Source: Actinoplanes auranticolor
Lineage (GTDB): Bacteria > Actinomycetota > Actinomycetes > Mycobacteriales > Micromonosporaceae
Direction of reading: 5' to 3'
Length of the DNA: 64,000 nucleotides
Assembly: GCF_018332655.1 (NCBI RefSeq)
Contig: NZ_BOQL01000063.1
Coordinates: forward strand, 62,001-126,000
Shown: piece after piece, positions 25,809 through 34,980 of the stretch
Position numbering within the stretch: the stretch's first letter is position 1
How the letters are laid out: every line of letters begins with the position of its first letter
Made by a program: the position numbers and the translations under genes
Notes under the pieces: generated by a model
What the model was told of the DNA's origin: nothing
The model's input: the letters and a program-made list of their open reading frames with translations, nothing else
Databases searched by the model: none

Positions 25809-26389
25809 CGCTTCTCCCCCAGCAGACCGCGCAGGATGCCCAGCGCCCGGCTCGCGGTCGACTTCACCGTGCCGCGGGACACCCGCAGCACCTCGGCGAT
25901 CTCCTGCTCGGACAGCTCCGACCAGTACCGCAGCACCACCACCTGCCGCTGCCGCACGGTGAGCTGCGCCAGCGCGGCCAGCACCTCCCGGTCGCCCTGG
26001 CCGAGCATCACCTCGTCCTCGGCGGCCGGCGCGAGCCCGGGCCGCGGCGGAATGTAGGCGCGGGCGGTGCGCCGGCGCCGCAGCGCCGAGCGCGCGGCGT
26101 TCATCACCCCGGTCGTGAGGTACGCGTGCGGGTCGGCCACGGTACGCAGGTCAGCCCCGTGCCGCCGGTACAGGGCGGCGAACACGTCCTGCACGATGTC
26201 CTCGGCGGTGGGCAGGTCGTCGACCATCAGCACCGCCAGCCGCACCAGGCTGAGCCGGCGGGCGTGGTACAGCTCGTTGATCGCCGGCGGCCCGTCCGCA
26301 CCGCCGCCGCGTACCGCCGCCGACCGTCCGGACAGCATCGAGCGCAGCCAGCGCGGTACCAGCGCCGGCAGCGCTACGACGAAGGTCAT
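25805..26389 (-). CDS. SigE-family ECF RNA polymerase sigma factor
   Basis: A 194-residue extracytoplasmic-function sigma factor. Region 2 runs through LYHARRLSLVRLAVLMVDDLPTAEDIVQDVFAALYRR and region 4 through LAALAQLTVRQRQVVVLRYWSELSEQEIAEVLRVSRGTVKSTASRALGILR, which contains the -35 recognition helix. A linker of about 40 residues separates them. It is followed by a 4-nt-overlapping membrane gene and preceded by a small secreted protein 14 nt upstream, all on one strand. Target promoters cannot be told from this window. Confidence 0.88.
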   Translation of the reverse strand: MTFVVALPALVPRWLRSMLSGRSAAVRGGGADGPPAINELYHARRLSLVRLAVLMVDDLPTAEDIVQDVFAALYRRHGADLRTVADPHAYLTTGVMNAARSALRRRRTARAYIPPRPGLAPAAEDEVMLGQGDREVLAALAQLTVRQRQVVVLRYWSELSEQEIAEVLRVSRGTVKSTASRALGILRGLLGEKR

Positions 26390-26403
26390 GGCAGTCCTGA
26401 GGG

Positions 26404-26814
26404 TCAGCGCCGGGTACGGGTGGGTGAGGGTACCGGGGTGGCGTCCGGCTTGTCGCCCGCCCGCGTCGGCGACGGCACCGTGGAGACGGGGGGCTTGCCG
26501 CCGACCCGCGTCGGCGAGGGGGCCGGCGCGGCCTCGGCGGGCGGCTCCGGCGACTCCTCCGCCGGGACCGGGCTCGCGGCCGGGGGCTCTGCCGGGGTGG
26601 CCGACTCGTCCGGCGCGGTGCTGGAGGTCGGGGCCGGCGACTCAGCCGGCGCGGCGGGCGGCGCGGCGGGCGACGTCTCGGGGGCCGGGCTCGTCACCGC
26701 CGGCGCCGGCGCCGGCGCCTCGTCCGCGAAAGCCCTGGTGGCGGTCACCACGCCGGCCAGGACGACAACAGTGGCGGCGGTGGCGATCGAGGCGGTACGG
26801 CGGTTCAGGCGCAT
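26404..26814 (-). CDS. Secreted proline-rich repeat protein of the sigma-factor operon
   Basis: A 136-residue protein with a signal peptide (MRLNRRTASIATAATVVVLAGVVTATRAFA) and an almost entirely Pro/Ala/Ser/Glu mature part. The C terminus has a 15-residue repeat beginning PSPTR, seen three times (PSPTRVGGKP, PSPTRAGDKP, PSPTRTRR). No domain is recognised; the composition suggests an extended wall-associated or spacer protein. It is the first gene of a unit with the ECF sigma factor 14 nt downstream, so it may be a target or part of the sensing surface. Function unknown. Confidence 0.6.
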   Translation of the reverse strand: MRLNRRTASIATAATVVVLAGVVTATRAFADEAPAPAPAVTSPAPETSPAAPPAAPAESPAPTSSTAPDESATPAEPPAASPVPAEESPEPPAEAAPAPSPTRVGGKPPVSTVPSPTRAGDKPDATPVPSPTRTRR

Positions 26815-26920
26815 CGCGGAACTCCTGTGCGGTCGGGGGTGATCCTTCGCAGGAGTAGACGCGCGGCGCCGGGATGGGTTGGCTGTGCCACGGTGACGCG
26901 CGTCACAGGTCGCCGTTACC

Positions 26921-26926
26921 TAGACT
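26921..26926 (+). promoter_or_regulatory. -10 box of a leaderless GNAT gene
   Basis: TAGACT lies 7 nt before the GTG at 26934. No good -35 box is seen at the usual distance. Confidence 0.4.
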
Positions 26927-26933
26927 CGCGGCT

Positions 26934-27548
26934 GTGCAGCCCTCGATCCGCGCGTACCGTCCCGCCGACCTCGACGCCGTCTACGACATCTGCGTGCGTA
27001 CCGCCGACGCCGGAGGTGACGCCCGGGGTCAGTACTCGTCCGACACGCTGATGGGCGACATCTTCGCGGCGCCGTACGTGACGCTGGAGCCGGAACACGC
27101 GCACCTGCTCGACGACGGCACCGGCAACGCCGTCGGCTACGTGCTCGGCACCGCGGACACGGCACGCTTCGCGCAGCGCTACCGCGACGAGTGGCTGCCC
27201 GCGACCGCCGGCCGGTACCCGCGCCCGGCTGAGCCGCCGGTGACCCGGGAGGACAGCATGCTGTGGCTGCACGAGCACCCGGAGCGCATGCTCGTGCCGG
27301 AGCTGGCGGACTATCCCGCCCACCTGCACATCGACCTGCTGCCCGAGTGGCAGGGCAGCGGCTGGGGCCGCGGCCTGATCAGCGCGTTCCTGGCCGGGCT
27401 GCGGGCCGCCGGCGTGCCGCGGGTGCATCTGGGCATGGCGGTGACCAACGTCAGCGCCCGGGCCTTCTACGACCGGCTGGGCTTCACCGAGATCCCGGTG
27501 CCCGGCGCCACCGCCGTCACCTACCTCGGCCGCGGCACGGCCGAGTAG
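26934..27548 (+). CDS. GNAT family N-acetyltransferase
   Basis: A 204-residue acetyltransferase. The N terminus PSIRAYRPADLDAVYDICVRT opens the GNAT fold; the acetyl-CoA loop is seen in LHIDLLPEWQGSGWGRGLISAFLAGLRAAG and the C-terminal AVTNVSARAFYDRLGFTEI. An insertion around residues 80-125 with DEWLPATAGRYPRP resembles acetyltransferases often annotated near O-GlcNAcase domains; the substrate is unknown. GTG 26934 is chosen over the longer frame because a TAGACT box ends 7 nt before it. It converges with rbpA at a 6-nt gap. Confidence 0.82.
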   Translation: MQPSIRAYRPADLDAVYDICVRTADAGGDARGQYSSDTLMGDIFAAPYVTLEPEHAHLLDDGTGNAVGYVLGTADTARFAQRYRDEWLPATAGRYPRPAEPPVTREDSMLWLHEHPERMLVPELADYPAHLHIDLLPEWQGSGWGRGLISAFLAGLRAAGVPRVHLGMAVTNVSARAFYDRLGFTEIPVPGATAVTYLGRGTAE

Positions 27549-27554
27549 CGGCGA

Positions 27555-27902
27555 TTACTCGCTGCGGCCGCGGCGCTGCCGGACCTTGGCCAGCGCCTCG
27601 GCCAGGATGGCCGCCCCGTCCTCGTCGGAGCGCCGCTCCTTGACGTAGGCGAGGTGCGACTTGTAGGGCTCGCTGCGCATCCGGCCGGGAGGCTTCTCCC
27701 GGTCGAGACCGCCGGGCTGACCGCACCGGGTGCAGTCCCAGGTCTCCGGGGGCACCACATCGGCCGCGAAGCGGACCTCCACCGGGTGTCCGGCGGCGCA
27801 CCAGTAAGTCACCTCCCGCCGCGGGGCGGGCTCGCTGCGCTCGTCAGGGCGCATCGGGCTGGAGCCGACACGGCTGCCACGGATCGCACTGCCACTGGAC
27901 AC
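27555..27902 (-). CDS. rbpA: RNA polymerase-binding protein RbpA
   Basis: About 115 residues. RbpA binds the primary sigma factor and RNA polymerase and stabilises the open complex in actinobacteria. The N-terminal tail GSAIRGSRVGSSPMRPDER is the family hallmark. The core has a zinc-type cysteine arrangement (YWCAAGHPVEVRF to WDCTRCGQPGG), then the linker PPGRMRSEPYKSHLAYVKERRSDEDGAAILAEALAKVRQRRGR, the sigma-interacting helix. GTG 27902 is chosen because GGAG lies 8 nt before it; GTG 27911 overlaps that ribosome site. It stands in its usual place downstream of secG. Confidence 0.95.
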   Translation of the reverse strand: MSSGSAIRGSRVGSSPMRPDERSEPAPRREVTYWCAAGHPVEVRFAADVVPPETWDCTRCGQPGGLDREKPPGRMRSEPYKSHLAYVKERRSDEDGAAILAEALAKVRQRRGRSE

Positions 27903-27972
27903 GGAAGTCACTCCTGTCTCGAGGGCGTTTCATCGCCGGGGAAAGCGGCGGTATAAAAGCGGTGGAAAACAA

Positions 27973-28003
27973 CCGCGCGGCCCGGACGGACCGGACCGCG
28001 CGG
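27973..28003 (-). terminator. Terminator of the gap-pgk-tpiA-secG unit
   Basis: CCGCGCGG arms extended by CCGG with one mismatch, loop of 5 nt. Read on the minus strand the stem is followed by TTGTTTTCC, giving the usual T-rich tail. It lies about 78 nt after the secG stop. Confidence 0.65.
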
Positions 28004-28080
28004 CAGAGTCTACGACTCGCGGAGCATCTGGAGGAAGACCTGACAACGAACGCTTGGGAAGCGGACGTTAACGATGTGTT

Positions 28081-28335
28081 TCAGCCGGCCTGCGCGACCT
28101 TGAGCCACAGGCCCAGGCCGACGATGCAGGCGAACCAGATGACGCCCACGAGAACCGTGTAGCGGTCCAGGTTCTTCTCCGCGACCGAGGAGCCGGCCAG
28201 GCTGGAAGTCACACCGCCACCGAACATGCTGGACATGCCGCCGCCCTTGCCGCGGTGCAGCAGGACGAGCAGGGTCAGCAGGATGCTGGAGACGAGCAGC
28301 AACACGATCAACGTGTACGCGAACGCGATCGGCAT
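28081..28335 (-). CDS. secG: Preprotein translocase subunit SecG
   Basis: An 84-residue membrane protein with two helices (IAFAYTLIVLLLVSSILLTLLVLL and YTVLVGVIWFACIVGLGLWL) joined by the conserved HRGKGGGMSSMFGGGVTSSLAGSSVAEKNLDR loop. It assists SecYE in protein export. The ATG at 28335 has GAGGAA about 9 nt before it. The gene follows tpiA by 87 nt, the standard actinobacterial order, and is followed by a terminator and rbpA. Confidence 0.95.
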   Translation of the reverse strand: MPIAFAYTLIVLLLVSSILLTLLVLLHRGKGGGMSSMFGGGVTSSLAGSSVAEKNLDRYTVLVGVIWFACIVGLGLWLKVAQAG

Positions 28336-28422
28336 GGTCGGGTCATTCCTCTCGAAGGGCACAGCAGCGCCACCACAATAGCGGGTGCCCGGCCACCGCA
28401 TCGCGGCGGCCGGGCCTACGAC

Positions 28423-29214
28423 TCAGCGCTGCACGTGCTCGCGGAACCGGACGATCGACGCGAACTCCTCGGCGTCCAGGCTCGCGCCGCCGATCAGCGC
28501 GCCGTCCACGTCGGGCTGCGCCATGATGGCGGCGATGTTGGCCGCCTTCACCGAGCCGCCGTACTGGATGCGCACCGCGTCCGCCGTCTCCGCGCCGTAC
28601 TTCTCGGCGAGCCGCGCCCGGATGGCGCCGCACACCTCCTGCGCGTCGTCGGGGGTCGCCGTCTTGCCGGTGCCGATCGCCCACACCGGCTCGTACGCGA
28701 TCACGATGTTCTTCACCTGCTCGGCCTTGAGCCCGTCGAGCGCGCCGTCCAGCTGCGAGCAGCAGTGCGGCACGTGATTGCCGGCCTCGCGGATCTCCAG
28801 GCCCTCACCCACGCACAGGATCGGCGTCAGGTCGTTCGCCAGGGCGGCCTTCACCTTGGCGTTGACCAGCGCGTCGTCCTCGAGGTGGTACTCGCGGCGC
28901 TCGGAGTGCCCGATCACCACGTAGGTGCAGCCCAGCTTGGCCAGCATCGCCCCGGAAATGTCCCCGGTGTACGCGCCGCCCTTGTGCGGGGACAGGTCCT
29001 GCGCGCCGTAGCGGATCGGCACCTTGTCGCCGTCGATCGCCGTCTGCACGCTGCGCAGATCGGTGTACGGCGGCAGCACGACCGCCTCGACGTCGGTCAG
29101 CTGCTGCTCGGTGAGGCTCGCGGCGAGCTTCTGCACCAGGAGGATGGCCTCGAAGTGGTTGAGGTTCATCTTCCAGTTGCCGGCCATGATCGGCCGGCGG
29201 GTCACGTCTGCCAT
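28423..29214 (-). CDS. tpiA: Triose-phosphate isomerase
   Basis: A 263-residue TIM barrel that interconverts dihydroxyacetone phosphate and glyceraldehyde 3-phosphate. Catalytic residues are visible: Lys in AGNWKMNLN, His in VIGHSERREYH and Glu in VIAYEPVWAIGTGKTA, with the phosphate loop IQYGGSVKAANIA. The start overlaps the pgk stop by 1 nt (TGATG), so the two are translationally coupled. Glycolytic unit gap-pgk-tpiA. Confidence 0.97.
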   Translation of the reverse strand: MADVTRRPIMAGNWKMNLNHFEAILLVQKLAASLTEQQLTDVEAVVLPPYTDLRSVQTAIDGDKVPIRYGAQDLSPHKGGAYTGDISGAMLAKLGCTYVVIGHSERREYHLEDDALVNAKVKAALANDLTPILCVGEGLEIREAGNHVPHCCSQLDGALDGLKAEQVKNIVIAYEPVWAIGTGKTATPDDAQEVCGAIRARLAEKYGAETADAVRIQYGGSVKAANIAAIMAQPDVDGALIGGASLDAEEFASIVRFREHVQR

Positions 29215-30410
29215 CAGGACTCCAGTGCCGAGACGCCGGGCAGGGACTTGCCCTCGAGGTATTCCAGGGACGCGCCGCCACCGGTCGAGATGTGGCCGAA
29301 GCCGGACTCGTCGATGCCCAGGGTGCGCACGGCCGCGGCCGAGTCACCCCCGCCGACCACCGAGAAGCCGTCGATCTTGGTGATGGCCTCGGCGACGCCC
29401 CGGGTGCCGGCCGCGAACGGCGCCAGCTCGAAGACGCCCATCGGGCCGTTCCAGAACACCGTCTTCGCCGAGCCGATCGCCTCGGCGAACAGCGCGACCG
29501 ACGCCGGGCCGATGTCCAGGCCCAGCCGGTCGGCCGGGATCGCGTCGGCGGCGACCACGTCATGGGCGGCATCAGCGGCGAAGGCGTCAGCGGCCACGAC
29601 GTCCACCGGGAGCACGATCCGGCCGTCAGCTTGCGAGAGCAGGTCGGCGCAGGTGTCGATCATCTCGGCCTCGAGCAGCGACTTGCCGACCTCGTGGCCC
29701 TGGGCCTTGAGGAAGGTGAAGCACATGCCGCCACCGACGAGCAGCTTGTCGACCTTGGGCAGCAGCGCCTGGATGACGGCGAGCTTGTCGGAGACCTTCG
29801 AGCCGCCGAGCACGACCACGTACGGCTGCTCCGGGGTCTCGGTCACCTTGCGCAGGACCTCGACCTCGGTGAGGACCAGGCCGCCGGCGTAGTGCGGCAG
29901 CCGGGCCGCGACGTCGTAGACCGAGGCGTGCTTGCGGTGCACCGCGCCGAACGCGTCGTCGACGTAGAACTCCGCCAGCCCGGCCAGCTCGTCGGCGAAC
30001 GCGCCCCGCTCGGCGTCGTCCTTGCTGGTCTCGCCGGCGTTGAACCGCAGGTTCTCCAGCAGCAGCACCTGGCCGTCGAGCAGCGCGTCGGCGGCCGCCT
30101 TGGCGGACGGGCCCACGGTGTCCTCGGCGAAGACGACCGGGTTGCCGAGCAGCTCACCGAGGCGGGTGGCGACCGGGGCGAGCGTGTACTTCGGGTCCGG
30201 CGCGCCCTTGGGGCGGCCGAGGTGCGAGCACACGATCACGCGGGCACCCGCGTCACGCAGAGTGATCAGGGTCGGCAGCACCGCACGGATGCGGCCGTCG
30301 TCAGTGATCCGGCTTGGGTCAGCCTTGTCGAACGGGACGTTCAGGTCGGCGCGCACGAGCACGCGCCGACCCGAGACACCCTCGCCGAGCAGGTCGTCGA
30401 GAGTCTTCAA
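29214..30410 (-). CDS. pgk: Phosphoglycerate kinase, TTG start
   Basis: A 398-residue kinase that makes ATP from 1,3-bisphosphoglycerate. It has VLVRADLNVPFDK, the substrate arginines in VIVCSHLGRPKG, LVGGGMCFTFLKAQG, and the C-terminal GGGDSAAAVRTLG nucleotide loop. The frame is open far upstream through gap, but the family N terminus KTLDDLLGEGVSGRRVLVRADLNVP starts at a TTG at 30410, five nt after the gap stop. No ATG or GTG fits, so TTG is the likely start, perhaps reached by coupling to gap. Confidence 0.93.
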   Translation of the reverse strand: MKTLDDLLGEGVSGRRVLVRADLNVPFDKADPSRITDDGRIRAVLPTLITLRDAGARVIVCSHLGRPKGAPDPKYTLAPVATRLGELLGNPVVFAEDTVGPSAKAAADALLDGQVLLLENLRFNAGETSKDDAERGAFADELAGLAEFYVDDAFGAVHRKHASVYDVAARLPHYAGGLVLTEVEVLRKVTETPEQPYVVVLGGSKVSDKLAVIQALLPKVDKLLVGGGMCFTFLKAQGHEVGKSLLEAEMIDTCADLLSQADGRIVLPVDVVAADAFAADAAHDVVAADAIPADRLGLDIGPASVALFAEAIGSAKTVFWNGPMGVFELAPFAAGTRGVAEAITKIDGFSVVGGGDSAAAVRTLGIDESGFGHISTGGGASLEYLEGKSLPGVSALES

Positions 30411-30415
30411 CTGGC

Positions 30416-31411
<996 letters not shown>

Positions 31412-31829
31412 AGGTGGATCTCCTCGTTTCGGTCCGCCGGGATCTAGGACCGGCGGAGGTCTGCGTGCCGACCTGATCGAGGGCCGGCAGTTGCTTCATC
31501 TGGCCACCGCGCCTCGAAGGTCGAGTCCGCCGCGGCCAGGTCGGAGCTGGCGCTGCCGGCGGCGCCCGGCGCGGGCGGCCATGCTTGCCGGCACCGTCGC
31601 CGTCGAGGCCACCCTATCCGAGAAGCCTTTCGCCCCTGGACCGGGGGCGCGACCTGATCGTGACCTCAGGTGCTTGACCCTTTCCGGTACGCGCACACCC
31701 ATCGACAACCGCAGACACCCGTCCCGCCCCCACCGCCCGGCCAGGCGCGACCCCGGCCGGGCGATGCACCGCCGGGCGGAGAGCCCGTCGCCCGGCCGCG
31801 CGTGCAGCTGGCAGCTACAGTGCGTCGGC
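31412..31829. other. Divergent intergenic region between gap and the phosphotransferase
   Basis: About 418 nt. A possible minus-strand -10 box for gap is at 31611-31616 (TAGGGT), and TTGACC is seen on the plus strand near 31675. The long frame crossing this region has no family character. Nothing else is recognised. Confidence 0.4.
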
Positions 31830-32735
31830 ATGCCCGGGGTTGACATCGAGATCACCGCTGAACTCGTCCGTGACCTGGTCCGCGACCAGCACCCCGACCT
31901 GGCTGACCGGCCGGTCCGGCTGGGCGCGCGCGGCTGGTCGAACCAGCTGTGGCGCCTCGGCGACGACCTGGCGGTCCGGCTGCCCTGGGCCCCCGGCGAC
32001 GCGGACGTCCTGCTGCACAAGGAACACACCTGGGTGCCGGAGCTGGCCCCGGACCTGCCACTGCCGGTCCCCGTCCCGCAACGCTGGGGCGAGCCCTCGG
32101 CCCGGTTCCCCCGGCCGTGGCTGATCACCACGTGGCTCCCGGGCGCACCCGCCGACCAGGCTCCCGTCACACGCGCGGCGGACGCGGCCGTGTCGCTGGC
32201 CGCGTTCCTGACGGCGCTGCACCGGCCCGTCCCCGACGGCGCACCCGTCAGCCCGGATCGCAACGGTCCGCTGGCCGACCACACCGACAGGTTCATGGCA
32301 GGCCTCGCCGCCGCGGCGTCACGAGGACTCATCCCCGACGTGGACGCCGCCACCGCCGTCTGGCACGACGCGGCCACCGCACCCGTCTGGCCGGGCCCGG
32401 ACGTCTGGATCCACGCCGACCTGCACCCGGCCAACGTCCTGACCACGGAAGGGCGGCTGAGCGGCGTAGTGGACTTCGGTGCCCTCGGCGCGGGCGACCC
32501 GGCATGTGACCTGGCCGCGGCCTGGATCCTGCTGCCGGACGGCGTCAACGACGCCTTCCACGCGGCCTACCGGCCGGCCCCGGACCCCGCGACCCTGCGA
32601 CGGGCCCGCGGGTGGGCCCTCGGCCGCGCGGTCGCCTGCCTGCTCATCAGCGACGACGACGGTCCCGGCGGCAGACCGAGCTGGGGCCCGCCGGCCCGGA
32701 TCTCCCTGCAACGCCTGACCGCTGCCGCCGGCTGA
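31830..32735 (+). CDS. Aminoglycoside phosphotransferase (APH) family protein
   Basis: A 301-residue kinase-like protein. The catalytic loop is HADLHPANVL (His-x-Asp with the Asn five residues later) and the metal-binding DFG equivalent is VVDFGALGAGDPACDLAAAW. The N-terminal lobe has VRLGARGWSNQLWRLGDDLAVRLPW, the nucleotide-positioning region. Relatives include aminoglycoside and macrolide phosphotransferases and many housekeeping small-molecule kinases, so antibiotic resistance should not be assumed. The ATG at 31830 stands 8 nt after a TACAGT box. It converges with whiA at a 4-nt gap. Confidence 0.82.
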   Translation: MPGVDIEITAELVRDLVRDQHPDLADRPVRLGARGWSNQLWRLGDDLAVRLPWAPGDADVLLHKEHTWVPELAPDLPLPVPVPQRWGEPSARFPRPWLITTWLPGAPADQAPVTRAADAAVSLAAFLTALHRPVPDGAPVSPDRNGPLADHTDRFMAGLAAAASRGLIPDVDAATAVWHDAATAPVWPGPDVWIHADLHPANVLTTEGRLSGVVDFGALGAGDPACDLAAAWILLPDGVNDAFHAAYRPAPDPATLRRARGWALGRAVACLLISDDDGPGGRPSWGPPARISLQRLTAAAG

Positions 32736-32739
32736 CGGA

Positions 32740-33720
32740 TCAGCAGGCCATCATCTCCGGGGTGACCGCCGCCTCGGTGTCCGGGATGCCCAGGTCGCGG
32801 GCGCGCTTGTCGGCGAGGGCGAGCAGACGCCTTATACGACCGGCGATCGCATCCTTGGTCAGCGGCGGATCGGCCAGCGCCCCCAGCTCCTCCAGCGAGG
32901 CCTGCCGGTGCTCCAGCCGCAGCCGGCCGGCCGAGGTCAGATGATTGGGCGCCTCGTCCGCGAGGATCTCCAGCGCCCGGGTCACCCGCGCTGCCGCCGC
33001 CACGGCCGCGCGAGCGGAGCGGCGCAGGTTGGCGTCGTCGAAGTTGGCCAGGCGGTTCGCGGTCGCGCGGACCTCCCGGCGTACCCGGCGCTCCTCCCAG
33101 GCCAGCACGCTGGAGTGCGCCCCGATCCGGGTGAGCAGCGCCGCGATCGCGTCCCCGTCCTTGATCACCACGCGGTCGACGCCGCGCACCTCCCGCTCCT
33201 TGGCGGTGATGCCGATACGGCGCGCGGCGCCGCGCAGGGCCAGCGCCGCCTCCGGGCCGGGGCAGGTGATCTCCAGCGCGCTGGAGCGGCCCGGCTCGGT
33301 CAGCGACCCGTGCGCCATGAACGCGCCCCGCCAGGCCGCGACCGCGCAGCAGACGTTGGCCGAGACGACGTGCGGAGGCAGGCCCCGCACCGGACGGCCA
33401 CGGACGTCCAGCAGACCGGTCTGCCGGGCCAGCGCCTCGCCGTCCTTGACGATCCGCACGATGTAGTGGCTGCCCTTGCGCAGGCCACCGGAGGCGAGCA
33501 CGTGCACCTCGCTCGGGTAGCCGTACACCTCGGCGATCTCCCGCCGCAGCCGCCGGGCCACCGCGCCGGTGTCCAGCTCGGCCTCGACGACCACCCGCCC
33601 GGACACGATGTGCAGCCCACCGGCGAAGCGCAGCAGGGCGGCCATCTCCGCACGGCGGCAGCACGGCTTGGGCACGTCGACCCGGCTCAGCTCGTCCTTG
33701 ACCGCTGCCGTCATCGCCAT
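32740..33720 (-). CDS. whiA: Sporulation/division regulator WhiA
   Basis: A 326-residue protein with an N-terminal LAGLIDADG homing-endonuclease-like fold lacking the nuclease residues, and a C-terminal helix-turn-helix (SLEELGALADPPLTKDAIAGRIRRLLALADKRA). WhiA controls sporulation septation in actinomycetes. MAMTAAVKDELSRVDVPKPCCRRAE is the typical start, so the ATG at 33720 is preferred over GTG 33732. It stands downstream of rapZ and yvcK, the conserved rapZ-yvcK-whiA trio; the gap from yvcK is 42 nt. Confidence 0.95.
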   Translation of the reverse strand: MAMTAAVKDELSRVDVPKPCCRRAEMAALLRFAGGLHIVSGRVVVEAELDTGAVARRLRREIAEVYGYPSEVHVLASGGLRKGSHYIVRIVKDGEALARQTGLLDVRGRPVRGLPPHVVSANVCCAVAAWRGAFMAHGSLTEPGRSSALEITCPGPEAALALRGAARRIGITAKEREVRGVDRVVIKDGDAIAALLTRIGAHSSVLAWEERRVRREVRATANRLANFDDANLRRSARAAVAAAARVTRALEILADEAPNHLTSAGRLRLEHRQASLEELGALADPPLTKDAIAGRIRRLLALADKRARDLGIPDTEAAVTPEMMAC

Positions 33721-33762
33721 CTTCGAAGTCACCTCATGCTTGTTTCGCGGTACGCCAGTTGC

Positions 33763-34980
33763 TTAACGATCGGAGCCGAGGACGGGCACCAGTGCTGTGC
33801 CCAACGACTCAGGATCATGCTTGGGACTGCCGTCCGCAACGGCCAGTGGGGCCAGTACCAGGCGTGCACCCAGGGCCCGGGCGGCCCGGTGCACCGGATT
33901 GGGCTCGCCGACCCATTTCGCGTCGGCCAGCACGGTGTCCACGCGCAGCTGCGGCAGATACCAGTGCAGGGCGGCCAGGTGGTCGGCCACGGAGAGCCCG
34001 GAGGTCTCGTTGTCGGCGCCGAGGTTGAGGGTCACCAGCCGCCGGGCGGGGCTGGCGACGATCGCCTCGGCCAGCTCGGGCACCAGCAGGTGCGGCAGCA
34101 CACTCGTGTACCAGCTGCCGGGCCCGAAGATCAGCCAGTCGGCCTCGGCGATGGCGGCCAGCGCGGGCGGACAGGCCGGCGGGGAGGACGGCACGATCCG
34201 CAGGGCCTCGATGTGCCCGGTGGCGACGGCGACGGCATGCTGCCCGCGGACGGTGACAACCTCGCCGGGCCGGTCGGGGTCCCCGCCGCGCACGTCGGCC
34301 TCGATCCCCACGGCGTGCGAGGCCATGGGCAGGACCCGCCCACGGGCGCCGACCATGGCGGCGGCGTGCTCCAGGGCGGCGACGGGGTCGCCGAGCAGCT
34401 CTAACAGGCCGAGCAGCAGCAGGTTGCCGACGGCGTGCCCGGCGAGCGGATCGTGCTTGCCACCCACCGAGGCGATCCGGCGGTCGACGCTGCCCCAGCC
34501 GGCCTTGTCGCCCGCTTCGCCGCTGCTTCCGGCCTCCCCGCTGCATTCGGCCTTCTCACCGCTCCCGGCTTCCGGGCCGGTTTCCGCTTTCGAGCCGCCG
34601 GTGACGGAGCCGCGGCGGTCGGGCTTGCCGACCAGGGCGAACCGGTGCTGCATGAGCGCCACCGTGCGCTGGTGGCCGGGATCGTCACCGGCCAGCGCCG
34701 CGAGCGCCATCCGCAGGTCACCCGGCGGCAGCTGCGCATCCCGTTCGGCCCGCAGCCGGCCGCTCGAACCGCCGTTGTCACCCACCGTGACCACGGCGGT
34801 GATGTCGAGGTCCAGCTCGGGCGCACAGCTCAGCAGCCCCCGCAGGGACGCCGCGAGCCCGTGCCCGCCCCCGAACGCGACGACCCTGATCCGCTGCGTG
34901 TGCTCGTCGCTGGAACCGGCGGTCACACCGCGTCGCTCCGCCGGGCTGCTGCCCGGCCCCGCCGGCTGCGCCGCCGTCAC
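33763..34980 (-). CDS. yvcK: YvcK/CofD-like gluconeogenesis factor with low-complexity insert
   Basis: A 405-residue nucleotide-binding protein needed for growth on gluconeogenic substrates and cell wall homeostasis in studied bacteria. It has RVVAFGGGHGLAASLRGLL, VTVGDNGGSSGRLR and LIFGPGSWYTSVLPHLLVPELAEA. Between HRFALVG and LAGHAVGNLLLLG lies an unusual insert of roughly 55-60 residues (about 119-178) rich in Gly, Glu, Ala, Ser, where homologs have a few residues. It starts with GTG overlapping the rapZ stop as GTGA. Confidence 0.92.
   Translation of the reverse strand: MTAAQPAGPGSSPAERRGVTAGSSDEHTQRIRVVAFGGGHGLAASLRGLLSCAPELDLDITAVVTVGDNGGSSGRLRAERDAQLPPGDLRMALAALAGDDPGHQRTVALMQHRFALVGKPDRRGSVTGGSKAETGPEAGSGEKAECSGEAGSSGEAGDKAGWGSVDRRIASVGGKHDPLAGHAVGNLLLLGLLELLGDPVAALEHAAAMVGARGRVLPMASHAVGIEADVRGGDPDRPGEVVTVRGQHAVAVATGHIEALRIVPSSPPACPPALAAIAEADWLIFGPGSWYTSVLPHLLVPELAEAIVASPARRLVTLNLGADNETSGLSVADHLAALHWYLPQLRVDTVLADAKWVGEPNPVHRAARALGARLVLAPLAVADGSPKHDPESLGTALVPVLGSDR

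Noticed and set aside
27912..28080. tRNA or small RNA between rbpA and secG
   Set aside because: The region holds a terminator-like hairpin but no cloverleaf or conserved RNA motif.
31830..32735. Antibiotic resistance gene
   Set aside because: The APH fold is clear, but the family includes many housekeeping kinases and nothing in the sequence identifies an antibiotic substrate.
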